A stretch of 64,000 bases of DNA from assembly GCA_030248065.1 (NCBI GenBank), contig JASAMV010008978.1, positions 62,001-126,000 of the forward strand, read 5' to 3'. Under the pieces are notes generated by a model. The model saw nothing but the letters and a program-made list of their open reading frames with translations. It was not told where the DNA came from and did not search any database. The position numbers and the translations under genes were made by a program. The DNA is from Rhynchonema sp. JSB1_4. Lineage: Eukaryota; Nematoda; Chromadorea; Monhysterida; Xyalidae. The stretch's first letter is position 1. Each line of letters begins with the position of its first letter. Below are positions 1-11,024 of this stretch, one piece after another.

Positions 1-795
1 ACTTCCTGTGCAGATCGCTCTTCTTCCGACTGAGCCGCTTGACCTTCGGCGTCACCCACGGCTGGTCATTCTGTGGTCTTGGGCGAGCGGATCGGGCAGG
101 AATGGCATTCGCAGCAGCACCAACGATCGTTTGACTGATTGCGTCCCAGGCCTGATTGACGTCTACTGCATCAACAACCTGTTTTACCAGGTTGTAGACG
201 ATGAGCAAACTGTTCATCAAGTCCCAGTCGGCCTTCTTGTACTGCCAGACACGGCGCAGCGGAGCGTCGGATGGAGACTGGGTGCTGGAAATATCGAATG
301 TTACTGATGTCATGTGATGGTGGTTTTCGATTGGTGCAAGGAGTTCGTATTGTACCGCCAGATGGTCAGGCACGAATGTAACATCAATTAACCGACCCTT
401 ATGAGTCGGTTCAGTGATGACCTGGGCAAGATTGTATTGTTTGAGAGTGTTTTCCAGGTTTTTGAACTCAGCTGGCACCAAAGCACACATGTTTACGTCA
501 CCCGAAACAATAATGTTGTCAAACTTTCCTGTTTGTGACACCAAAGCCAATACCGTACTGAGTCCATCGACAAACGTGGCGTTGTTGCATGACGGCGGCT
601 TGTACACGGTGATCACACAGCACTTGACCCCGGCAATCGTGTAGGCGACGGGCAGAATTTCTAGATTATCAGGAATTTTGACAGGCATCATGTGTGCTTC
701 ATGCCACAAGCACCACAGCGTTTGATTGCTTTTCCGACACTGCTTGCTACATACTGCATAAAGATCAAGTTCTTGCGCAGTTAGCAACAATATGA
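1..795 (-). mobile_element. LINE fragment, endonuclease to pre-RT part, antisense
   Basis: Read on the minus strand, this stretch encodes the same protein as the LINE at 56.4-59.6 kb. Positions 8-307 mirror 56720-57019 and 414-644 mirror 56380-56613. The fragment reaches further upstream than the other copy, into an APE-type endonuclease region; the VYKPPS and GDVNM motifs are visible. The reading frame stays open over most of the segment but is cut by the window edge. No reverse transcriptase core is present here. Homology fades near 795; the exact upstream boundary is not defined. Confidence 0.85.
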
Positions 796-1904
796 GTACT
801 ATTACTTTGCGTTGTGCAGTTAATGTTTGTGGACAAGGCCTGCGTGGGAAACATGGCCGGATGTCATGGTCATTGATCGCGGCAACGGACAAAACTGTCT
901 ATTCATGCGCCTGGCCTGGCACGTGGACGTCAAACATTGCAGTTTCAATTTATTTTATTAACAACACCATACGGATAGACAGTCTATCCGCTTTATAGTG
1001 ACGTGATCGAGATCTGCCATTTGTTGTCACTATAAAGAATTTCCACCGCATGGAGTAGTAATTGCGAGGTCCCCGATCTGAAATGGAAATAACGTTTACA
1101 AGATTTCCACTCTGTGAAAGGTTTCACTTACAATAAAAGTGTCACTATAGCGAGGGTAGACTGTGCGTACAGATCCAACTGGATGACGTGTTGATGTGCT
1201 TTATTGATGGTGGACTGTTCTGCACATCGTCAGATCAGCTGAACACGCATTTGGATACGACACGAAGCCCGTTGAAATCAAAGACCAAAAACAATACCTT
1301 CTTCTCTTATGTGATCCCATTTGTGTCGCATATTATAGTATGGTTTGGAGCGTGCGGAAACGCAACACTGCTTGATCCGGGCTGTTGAAATAAGAGCGCT
1401 TTCATGGAAAGAACAGGCACGAAATTGGAACTGGTCTCGCATGTGGTTGTCAATGAACACGGTACTCAACACATTTCTGAGTTTGTGTTTCCAGAGTGTT
1501 TTCCGCTGTAGCTGACATTGTTTCATTTTGTTCGTCGCTTTTCTGTGAATACAGCTCGGTGCCATGGATACTGATACCAACATTGACCAACAGCTGATGA
1601 TTGATGTGCTTCCTCTCGCTGATCATATGGCATTGAAAAAAAACCTCAGCGTTGGTGATGCAACAGTGCTGAACAAACATCACAATGTGACAATTGGCTT
1701 GGCTACCATGCAGCTCGGCGCCCCAGAAGTTCCTCATTTACAATCAAATTGTTTCTGAACAACGTCCCCGGTGCATAAACAAGTGCACAAACGTTCTAGG
1801 TTCATATTTGACACTAAAGCACCACTGGAACTCTTAAAGTCCTATAACTTTCGCTCGAAAGAAAGCGATTCAAGTGAGATTCATTTTACTTTGTATGCAG
1901 AAGA
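796..1904. other. No gene recognised
   Basis: Only short, mutually overlapping ORFs occur. A short sequence around GTCACTATA recurs near 990, 1030 and 1140, possibly the worn remains of a small inverted-repeat element. The promoter of the following lectin/PAN gene should lie in the last few hundred bases, but I see no clear TATA box or initiator. Confidence 0.4.
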
Positions 1905-4900
1905 ATGCTTTTGAGTGTCTTCGCCGTGTTATTGTGCTGCTGCCAGCCGGCCAATGCCAACATCATCGTGAACGAAAGTCAGCAGAAGAAAGGTGAGCAT
2001 TGAAAAACAGTTGCCGAACGTTACATTCCATTAGAAAACTTTTAGGTATATGTGCGGATATTCTGATCATGCAGTTCTTCTGTCGCTGGAGACACAAAGC
2101 TACAGAAAATTCTGTTACGCTGGATATGCAAGCACCACAAGCAGTTCAATCCCACGCACGCCATTATTAATTTTTCTAGCGGCCCGCGAGTTCTGCGAAG
2201 CATTGGGCTTCGTGGCCCGCATCGCCGGTAACCGCTGCATTGTGAAGCCGAACACGGCGACACCCGACTGGTCAGCCGCCAGCTGTCCCGCAATCAATGG
2301 ACTGAAAAATCCGCGACTGGTGCGGTTCACGATATTGCGCGAGTTTTCAGGCCCGGAAGTTCAGGCCCGACCCTTTCAGGCCCGGACGATTCAGGCCCAG
2401 CACGTATGACCCATTTATGGGCTTAGACTTAGGCTCCAGCCGGGCCTGAACCTGTGCCCCGGGACTGAACCGTCGCACAATAACGTATTATAACATTAGG
2501 TCCAGGAAGTGCAGGGTGCCACAACAAACTCGGAAACTCTGTTTAATGAGCTTGTATCTCGGTCGTAGACCAACCGCTGAGAAACTTGTTGCAAACCTGA
2601 AGTCTGAGCGATCTATTGTTGTGTATTAGAACGCGGTGCACAAATTCGCTTTGACCGCTGGAGCAACACATTGTCTCGTGAAGGACCTTTGCGCGCGCGC
2701 TTTTTTGTTTGCTGCTGTAAGCAGCCTAAATTGCACCTTACGTCATTTCTCGAAGCAAATGACCGTGTTACGTATAGGCAATCCATCGGTTCATGGCACT
2801 TTTTAGGGCGCGCCCATGTAGGCCAGGGCCAGGGCCGGGGCCGGGGCCATGAAAAATAATCTATGTCCGAGGCCCTGGCCCCGGCCCTGGCCTACATGGG
2901 CGCACCGACGGGGCCGGGGCCGGGGCCGGTGCGAAACATTTTTCTGGATAGGCGACGTTAGAACTACAGGGTTGTTAATAATCCAACATCGGTTTCGTAT
3001 ACATATGCAGCTGTGCGTGTGTGTTCGTGTTGGGTGCGATGTTGCCTGATGTATCAAGGGCACGGTCATTTTGGGGTTTTATTTAGGTTATGCATATGCA
3101 TTTGTTCAAGCAAATTAATATAAAGCGCTTTATTCTTAAAAATACTGGCTGATGAAAAGTCACCAGATGACATAAATTTTTTGAGCAACCACAGTAAACG
3201 ACATGTCTGCGCGAAATTCGAGTAACCTATAACTCAACCAATCAGCGAAACGCGCACGTCGTGTATGTGCACGGTCAAAAGCAAACTGTATGTGTATAAT
3301 TGCAGGTAGAAATTCAGTGTTTTGTCAACCATATTTCAAACTGCAGCCCGAATTTGCAATTTACAAATTTGTATAATCTAAAGAAAAAACACAAGATAGC
3401 CATGCCCTTGATAAATCAGGCAGTAGCGCACCCAACGCGAACACACACGCACAGCTGCATATACGAAACCAATGTTGGATTATTGACAACCCTGCAGTTG
3501 AAACGTCGCCTATCCAGAAAAATGTTTCGCACCGGCCCCGGCCCCGGCCCCGGCCCCGGCCCTGGCCCTGACCTACATGGGCGCGCCCTTATACACACAG
3601 CGCATGCAGCAGCACACGCCATTTTCTAAACAAAATGTACACTTTGGGCGAGTGTCATACTTTGATGGCCGCCTTTTAATTTATTCAGTTTTCATTTGCT
3701 GCTTGACATAACCCTTCTCTGCACTGTTGCAAAATTTGGGGATGTTTCAACTCATAACTGCAGAGAATAGAGGCATTCATTGATGTCAGTAATGTAGCGT
3801 GCAGCCTGTGTTGTCTGTTGTGTGTTGAGTGCCATGAGCTGGCGGATTGCCTATACCTATGAATAACACTTAAAGAAGATCGCTTATACTTCCGACCGAG
3901 GTGCAACAAGTACAATATGGGCTTTTAACGTACGTACATATTGTAACATGGTGTTAAGGGCGGCACACGTATTTCGTTGCACATGCCAGTCAGTTGCTTC
4001 TGTCCTGGTAAAACATCAATTTTTGTGCGGCTGCTGTTGAGCGTGTGCAGTGCACCATGGGACGTCGTTAAAAGTGTGCAGTTCAGTGTTCGCCCATGAA
4101 TGAGACCGAAGCTCACGAAAATGCTTTCTGTTTTCTGGCCGCCCAGTATTTTGGATTGTCGTCATTTGTGCAAAGATGAAGCTGCAACATGATTCTTTCA
4201 GACCTATCCGTATAGCAGACCGATTTGCCAGGCCATGGACGAAATGTTTTCTATTTATCCGTCAACGGTGAGAAAGATTTTGATTTTGATCGATCTTCGT
4301 GTCTGCTCAAACAACTCATGTTGAATCGCAATGGTACTTTCTTTTTTCGCACGCTGATTTTCTGACGGCGTTGTTCCAAGTGAATACAACCGACGAACCC
4401 GGGGGCAATTGGGCGTTGATGCGCAACGATGGTGGACCGCCTGTCGATGTGCCCAGAGGTAAACGTATGCGAAAATATTTCCGACTTGCACACCCTGACG
4501 ATGTTATATGTGTTATACTTATTTATTTTTATACATGTGTACGTATGCTGCATGCATATACATACGCGTTTTTGCAGACACGATTGAATGGATGGTGGGA
4601 CAGCCTTCGAACGAATGGGCTGGTTATACAACTGGTATTGAACGAGCGATTGGCTGGCGGCTTGGTCCGCTCCAGCTGCGTTTTCATGACTTCAAAGTCG
4701 CACCAAACGGTGCAATAGTTCCATCGAACGCTTTCAGCTGGTATTGCGAATATGGTGAGCAAGCAAACCATTAACGTTGACCAAACACTGACTTTTCATT
4801 TTGTCCAGCGGCAACTTTGATCATTTTTTTGGTTTAAGAAAGCCAAAACTTCAGAATTCGTATCGCCGGTCGAAGTGGCGTCTGAACGAGTGAGCACCGG

Positions 4901-5434
4901 AGTGGAACTGAACTCAACGCTTGTAATCGAGCAGACCACAATGGGCCATGTGCACGATTGCGCGAAACGTTGTGCTGATGCGTATGTGTGTGCGTCGTTC
5001 GGATATAATCAGGTATAGTAAATTTCTAATTTCGTGGCCTCATGCATTTTTACAGACGCAGGGAAACTCCCGTTCGAAGTCGAGGCAAGCAACAAGCCAC
5101 GCAGCTGACACACACAGCTTGTGTGACTGAAACATTCGAAACGCACGCGAGCCAGCTGCGTGACTTGTTGACTGTGGATTGAGCTTGTTGCCTGCATCGA
5201 CTTCGAACGGGAGTTTCCCTGCGTCTGTAAAAATGTATGAGGCAACGAAATTAAAAATTTACTATTATGTGTTAATTTCTTGCGTTTACCGACCTCTGTG
5301 AATTGTGAGCGCCTAAGTGGTTATAGGCAAGTGGAGCATGCAAACTGTATTGGGTGCACAGTCTGCACACAAAATACAGCACCTGGCTGACAGCTGCTAA
5401 CGCTTCCGAAGAGATCTACGATATCGTGGAATAA
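1905..5434 (+). CDS. Secreted C-type-lectin-like and PAN/apple domain protein
   Basis: Exons by phase: 1905-1992, 2180-2319, 4202-4267, about 4345-4458, 4578-4754, 4855-5012, 5327-5434 (TAA stop). The ATG opens a signal peptide, MLLSVFAVLLCCCQPANA. Exons 2-5 read like a C-type lectin fold: C-x8-W-x3-C near the start (PDWSAASC), a SHADFLTALF helix, a WALMRNDGG strand and AFSWYCEY at the end. Exons 6-7 form a PAN/apple module (DCAKRCADAYVCASFGYNQ, then GACKLYWVHS). There is no membrane segment, so it should be exported. All junctions match in phase except the start of exon 4, where the expected AG is missing. Intron 2 (1.9 kb) and intron 6 hold foldback elements. Binding of glycans or proteins is inferred from family; I see no clear EPN/QPD sugar motif. 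Confidence 0.7.
2343..2493 (+). repeat. Short dispersed repeat, 'TTCAGGCCCG' family, copy 1
   Basis: This is a roughly 150-bp sequence with several TTCAGGCCCG units at the left and CCGGGCCTGAA at the right, so its ends are inverted. A second copy lies at 53165-53340; both finish with a GTCGCACAATAACG(T/A)ATTATAAC tail. It starts 24 bp after the predicted donor of exon 2 of the lectin/PAN gene. It looks like a MITE-type element with no coding capacity. Confidence 0.75.
2806..3596. mobile_element. Foldback element with (GGGGCC)n-rich arms
   Basis: The outer ends are inverted copies (AGGGCGCGCCCATGTAGG and its complement). The arms, 2806-3060 and 3403-3596, are imperfect reverse complements of about 200-250 bp. 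Each arm carries runs of GGGGCC or CCCCGG; the left arm also has a nested 95-bp palindrome at 2809-2903. The centre is AT-rich unique sequence. Opposite-strand ORFs here are products of the GC repeat, not genes. It sits in intron 2 of the lectin/PAN gene and looks like a non-autonomous DNA element. Confidence 0.8.
5014..5268. mobile_element. Foldback MITE abutting a splice donor
   Basis: Arms of about 80 bp are near-perfect reverse complements: TTTTTACAGACGCAGGG on the left and its complement near 5220, extending outward to TAGTAAATTTCTAATTTCG and its complement. The element starts within a few bases of the predicted donor (5013) of exon 6 of the lectin/PAN gene and makes up most of that intron. 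Confidence 0.8.
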
Positions 5435-6244
5435 TTGTCGGTGCATGGTATATTTTCGCTAGTCAAACGATCACAGTTGGAAAGAAGTAATTGCAGTGTC
5501 ACCACATCCAGATATTTTGTTCAGACACATAACTTTCTCGTTATCAACCACACAATCATATTTTATTCATCAGCATTTGTGTTGTTTGTTTGTTAAATTG
5601 CGCGTGACTTTTTTGTTTTTTTCCTTCTTTCAGTGTTTCTTGAAAAATTTTCGGCTTTTTTCAAACACTTTATCAATACTGTGAGCAAACATTTTGCAAA
5701 ATTATTTTTCCGTTCACTTTATCGAAAAGTTTACATTTGGCTGTATCGAAGCTGTTGCATGCAATACGATTACTTCTGATGTCTTATGTTTCATACAGAA
5801 AATTAACCACAGAGATGTATGTAAATGGAAAGCCACGTCAGAAAATCGACTGCAGTTGACGAAGATCGCTAGATGAATAATCCGTCAGTACACAGTGATT
5901 AACACATGCAAAAATCTCAATACATCACACGTGATTTTCGCAAATACACTTGAAATTTACAAATGCACAAACGCACAAAATAATGCTAAGTATTGATCAA
6001 AAATGTTGTCACGAGACGATACGCTTTACTGGTTGTATACAGACTTACAGCATACAAAAGTGCACAAAGCGGTATTGATAGCTTGGACTGTCATCCAGAA
6101 GTACGGAACCAGGCACGCAACCACTATGGTCGCAGTCATGGGCCACTTTGTAAATACGGAGATAATATAAACATGCCAACTAACTAGCTAATAAACAAGA
6201 CATGCGATTAAATGGTAATCGATTCTCCAACTACAGCATACGAG
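5435..6244. other. Intergenic, convergent gene ends
   Basis: This AT-rich stretch separates the lectin/PAN gene (+) from caveolin (-), which converge here. It should contain both 3' untranslated regions. I see no ORF with domain features, no repeat family member and no RNA gene. Confidence 0.5.
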
Positions 6245-7688
6245 TCACACGTTGTCTTCATACTTTGGCGGTTGCAGAGTGTCTGCCGTTCGCGTGATTC
6301 GTATCTTGCTGGCGACGTAGCCCATCGCCGTGAACACCGGCACCATGAAGGCGCGCACCACGGCCGAAAACACGCGACGCGCCGGCACCATCATCACCTG
6401 AACGTTTTCATTTGGCTCGATCTCACATTTAAGCGGCGGTCCCGCGCGGCCAAGAGACTTTTTCTATTAGAGATGTCGGAAATTCATCGATGCCACTAGT
6501 TCCGATCAGCGCAAAAGTTCGTATTAGTTGTCCGGGTACAACTTGTCTGCTGGTCGAAATTAACGGTATCAGTAAACGCGGAAACATCCCCAACAAAAAA
6601 GTCACGTGCGACCGAGGGAAGACCGAACCGGGGCCCCTCACCAAATCTGATTTCCACCCGTTCGTGTCAGAAAGGCGAACAGAGAAACACAAAAGCAATT
6701 GTTGCGTGTTCGGGTACCTCAAAGACACGAATGGCCGGACCGATGCACCAGATGTAGTTGAACGCCAGACACGCAAACTGCAGTCCCAAACAGCAGCTGA
6801 CGGGGATCGCGCAACACGTGGTTAGGATACGGTAGCACGTGCCCTTGCTGCCCGTGAAACACTGAAAATACAATCAACATCAAGATTCACCCCCGAATCA
6901 TGTAGTTACCCGGCTTTAATGTTTTGCGCACCCGATTGCTTAGGTCCCAGACTTTGTCGGAACTGTACGTGCCTGGTTCGGGTTCGGCTATCACGTCGGA
7001 GAAGACCAGCTGAAAATGAAGGCGTGGCTTAAGTTGAGTGTATTCGAGCTTGGGGTTTGAGAACGTAAATAATAAGGTGCTCCAACACGCAGATGCTGGT
7101 TGAGCCTATATGGATCGCGGTTCTTTGGATCGTTGACATCATTTGAGTGCGGTTGGCTTCTGACAGGCTCGTGCTCATCAATTGGTGACGGTTTCTCAGC
7201 TGCTTGTTGCTGCACGTGCACTGGCTAAATTAGTCAACGATTATGTTATCAGTCATCAGAAGAGCAACTCATGTTTTGAGCTGTTGACAACAAGATGACA
7301 AATGAACATAACCGGTTTTTCATCGGTAGGCGCCCGCTGTTTCTCGCCCTCGATTGGCTCAAGTCCAATATTCTCTTGGTGCGATTTGCGTCGTTCAGCA
7401 GCCGGTGGTGGTTGTGATGGACGCGCTGCAACAAGAAGAACATGAAGTGCGCATTTTTATGCAAACCGGAATGATTTTTCGAAACTTTTCCAAATGTTCA
7501 CACTTAACCTGTCGGCGGGTGATCTGCCGCTGGCTTCATGGCCTCATCCAATTGCGACTTGCGCTTTTCGGCGTCTGAAAACAACTACAGTCTAAAAAGT
7601 CCACAGAGGTGAAGCCGGACGAAAACGCTTTTGAAAACTTTTAGTTCGTACCGTTGTTTTTCTTGTTTTCGTCGTCCGGGGAACTCAT
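6245..7688 (-). CDS. cav: Caveolin
   Basis: Seven exons on the minus strand: 7652-7688, 7509-7574, 7313-7425, 7087-7224, 6932-7009, 6718-6861, 6245-6397. All phases agree and give 242 residues, near the length of C. elegans CAV-1. The first ~115 residues are hydrophilic and Pro/Glu/Lys-rich. Residues 121-128 read FSDVIAEP, the caveolin signature (FEDVIAEP in vertebrates). The scaffolding region, residues 136-155, is DKVWDLSNRCFTGSKGTCYR and aligns without gaps to the human scaffolding peptide. A hydrophobic hairpin (residues 156-192) follows, then a cytoplasmic tail ending KYEDNV. Caveolins insert as hairpins into the plasma membrane and shape membrane domains. Cysteines at 160, 161, 167 and 168 are possible acylation sites. 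Introns are 70-88 bp except the last, 320 bp. One of the best supported genes in the window. Confidence 0.93.
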
Positions 7689-8517
7689 ATTCGGCGCAAA
7701 GCTGCGTTTGTTTCAGAGATCACTGTTAACCGGAGCTGAATGAACTGCGCCACAACCTTGCCGCAGCAGAATTCAATCGTGAGTGTGCTTTCTGTTGAGT
7801 TTTATGACCGCGACGTATCACGCTTTATGTTTGCTCAGCAGTTCGTTTGTTTGATTGGAGGTGTTGGATTAACAATGATTGTATCAAGGTTGAGTATCGC
7901 AAAAACACATTTCGTGTGGATATATTTCGAAACACATGCTAACAAGTTTCGTTTCAACGCAGAATTTGATCTACACCGCATTGTGTTTGTGTGGACAGTA
8001 CCTTTTGCATGGTTTTTCCTGAATGACTGTTTAGTGCGTGAGTAACCCCAGGCAATGTCGCGTAATCCTTTGTCAAAACACATGCTCATGTGGTTTACAT
8101 CAACGCTACAACCGACGGAGATCTTACTTTTCGGTTATATTTGGTCAGTTTTTGCAATATCAAACGATACTCGAAAACGTTAAACTTCATGGGGAGTAAA
8201 AACTGAGTAGTTTGGTTCCAAGTTAGGTCATTGACGACGCTGCCAAGCTCACGGCTGTTTGTGCTTGGGTATAGAAAGAGGCATACAAATTTATTATGTG
8301 AATGTGAACTTGACATTCAAGCAACCTGACAGAACGCACAGTAAACGCTCCGATAAAAAACGGCCGGCTTGTTTGCAGCTTTGGTGCTCTGGGCAATAGG
8401 TGACCAACAATAATGAAAAACGGCCAATTTCTTCAGCTTAAGGTTTCGTCAATTTGAACGCACCAACTTATGGCCACGTGCGGACACAAGTCACCAAATC
8501 CGTTGCTGTTAACATAC
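7689..8517. other. No gene recognised; upstream of caveolin
   Basis: This region should hold the caveolin promoter, read leftward from here. ORFs up to 101 codons exist but show no domain, signal peptide or splice-phase support. No repeat family seen elsewhere in the window occurs here. Confidence 0.4.
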
Positions 8518-8666
8518 CATGCCGGACACAGCCTGCTGCTGCTACACTGCTTGTTCTTTGGATTGGGATCACGTGCATGAAACTTTGCTGGCTTGGCATC
8601 ACAGAAAAGTTCTATGAAGCTGCCGATGAATATGTTCACCTGTCCATTTAGATAACCACAAACGGT
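8518..8666 (-). CDS. Orphan exon, TSP1/ADAMTS-like cysteine pattern
   Basis: The minus-strand frame is open between a good acceptor (TATTGCAG before 8666) and a good donor (GTATGT after 8518). It contains CDAKPAKFHARDPNPKNK followed by QCSSSRLCPAW. The C...KP...C....CPxW spacing resembles the joins between thrombospondin type-1 repeats in ADAMTS and papilin-like proteins. No partner exons were found: the sequence upstream is a palindromic transposon and downstream phase-2 acceptors give no open frame. It may be a gene relic or one exon of a gene with long introns. Confidence 0.35.
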
Positions 8667-8801
8667 CTGCAATATCTACCTATTCATAATTACTTATATT
8701 CATTTCACAGCACATGCTCATACAATAAGCAATCCGCAAAGCACGCATAGCATCAATGCTCACTCACCACAAGTGAATTGCGATCGTTTTTTGTGTTGCC
8801 T

Positions 8802-10462
8802 TTAAAGGGCTCGGGACATAACCGAAGGAAGGATAGCAGGACATATTGCTACATACCGTTGGAAAGCATTCCGACAGCCTATGTCACGCACAAATTTTAA
8901 GCTCCTTGGAGATTCGCTATCTCTTGGTAGAGGGACTTTTCGTTCCAGAAAAACCTGAATTTTTGCACAAATTGGAACGACCGGTGCAGAAACCCCAAAC
9001 GAGTTGAAGGTCAAGTAACACGTGGATAGGATTATAACAGCTTCGGAATAACTTACCATCACTTCAGTCGCTCAAACCATTGCTTCACACGGTGAGGGTG
9101 CGAAACGTTCCGAAAATTGGCCTTATTTTTCGATAACACAAGTTTGTCCCTAAATTTTGCGGTCACGCTTAGCGCCGTGGAAATAAGAATGCAATGGGGA
9201 AATAGAGCATCGTCGAAAGTACCAGAAAATAAGGTTTTTAAATTTTTTAACTCATGGCTAGCTCCGTGACAGGCCTAAAAATCCATTAAATTGCCGCTAA
9301 ATTAGGTGGTTACATTCATCGCCAGAATTGTGACACATAAAGGCCACAGATTGTATCGGATTCGAAACAAAAAATTGAGAGAAACGTCTGGTTTAACAAC
9401 CTATCACGGTCCGAGAACCTCAAGGTCTACAGATCTCTCGGGGCAGCCATACTAACCTGAATACGATATTCAGCTATAAATGCTTACTGTTAACAGCTAT
9501 TGTAAATGTGACAGCACCAAACAATGTGTCTCGAAAGTAGCTTTCGAACGATATATAACAAGCCCCAATAAATTCTTACGCTTAAGGGCAGAGGCTGAAA
9601 AATTGCTTTTTTGACGATTCTGGAATGAACCGTCACGTCACCGTGTGCGATTTCGGAATTTTAACCGTTTCTTGTCCATAGTAAGAGATGGTATGGGCAT
9701 GTTATATATCGTTCGATAGCTACTTTAAAGCTACATCGGTTGGTGCTATCAAATGTGCAATAAACGTTAACAGGAGCGAATTATAGCCAAATATCTTATT
9801 CAGGTTGGCATGGCTGCAGCAACCGGTCCATTGAGTTTGAAGTTTTGAAACTCGTCTAGATTGTTGGACTGTGCGTTTATCTGACTTTCTCGTTTCCAAT
9901 GCAATGCAATACGTGGCGTATTTACATCACATTTCCGTCAATGAATGCAACTATGCAGTTTAGGGGCAATTTTTAGGTCTTTTTCGGCCTGTCACGCCGC
10001 TATCTAAGTGTTGTCAAATTTAAAAACCTAATTTTCTGGTACTTTCGACGATGCTCTATTTTCCCATTGCATTCTTATTTCCGCAGCGCTAAGCGTGACC
10101 TCAAAATTTAGGGACAAACTTGTGTTATCGAAAAATAAGGCCGATTTTCGGAACGTTTCGCACCCTCACCGTGTGAAGCAATGGTTTGAGCGACTGAAGT
10201 TGCGATGGTAAGTTACTCCGAAGCTGTTGTAATCCTATCCACGTGTTACTTGACCTTCAACTCGTTTGGGGTTTCTGCACCGGTCGTTCCAATTTGTGCA
10301 AAAATTCAGGTTTTTCTGGAACGAAAAGTCCCTCTACCAAGAGATAGCGAATCTCCAAGGAGCTTAAAATTTGTGCGTGACATAGGCTGTCGGAATGCTT
10401 TCCAGCGGTATGTAACAATATGTCCTGCTACCCTTCCTTCGGTTATGTCCCGAGCCCTTTAA
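8802..10462. mobile_element. 1.66-kb palindromic DNA element flanked by TTAA
   Basis: The whole segment is one imperfect palindrome centred near 9630. The ends are TTAA followed by AGGGCTCGGGACATAACC, and the exact complement on the right. The outer ~470 bp of the arms are nearly identical; inner segments (for example 9500-9560 and 9700-9760) are also inverted but more diverged. TTAA at each end (8802-8805, 10459-10462) matches piggyBac-type target choice. The 85-86-codon ORFs on the two strands are the same arm read twice. No transposase is encoded. Confidence 0.85.
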
Positions 10463-10699
10463 TGACATACGCTCTTTTGGTTCATACAAGAAACCCACTG
10501 AACCCTTTGAAATATTAGCAGATGATTAGCAGCGTTCCATTCATAAAGCAAATCATAGTATCATGAAGTTCGTGTTCCGACCATGTTGGTATGTTTCTGA
10601 CGTCAAAATCGCTTTGCGTCTTTGATTCGGTTTTTTGCATGATGCAACATGACACTACACGCTTCGTCATGTCTTCGGTTGGTGTGCCATAAATGATTG
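10463..10699. other. Spacer between two foldback elements
   Basis: Unique AT-rich sequence separates the TTAA palindrome from the next foldback. Nothing coding or repeated is seen. Confidence 0.4.
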
Positions 10700-11024
10700 T
10701 ATAGTCCGACCATCAGCTCATGTCACTTTGTGTTGCTGTTGGCAGGCTTGTTCTCTTCCTCCACGTTCTTGTGAAAGCGAAATTGCGTGTGACCGATTTT
10801 GCAAAAAAACTGGAAAATGCTAGAATAAGTCGAAAAAGATTGAATTCGATCAAATTTAACATTAAATTAAATTAAAATAGATAAAACACTTCGATTTCAT
10901 AAAAAGATCACAATTTATAGGAGCAAAATATTTTTTTTCGGAAACTCTTTCATTAGAACGTGGAGGAAGGGAACAAGTCGGCCAGCAGCATCACAAAGTG
11001 ACATGAGCTGATGGACGGACTATA
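10700..11024. mobile_element. Foldback MITE, TATAGTCCG ends
   Basis: The arms 10700-10775 and 10957-11024 are inverted copies: TATAGTCCGACCATCAGCTC on the left and the complement of TATAGTCCGTCCATCAGCTC on the right, followed by matching TCATGTCACTTTGTG. The centre is A/T-rich and non-coding. Confidence 0.8.

Noticed and set aside
2803..3629. Arg/Pro/Gly-rich ORFs as antimicrobial or structural peptides
   Set aside because: They come from (GGGGCC)n arms of a foldback element and occur on both strands in mirror image.
8802..10462. Two near-identical 85-86-codon ORFs as a duplicated gene
   Set aside because: They are the two arms of one palindromic element, and the protein has no domain or splice context.
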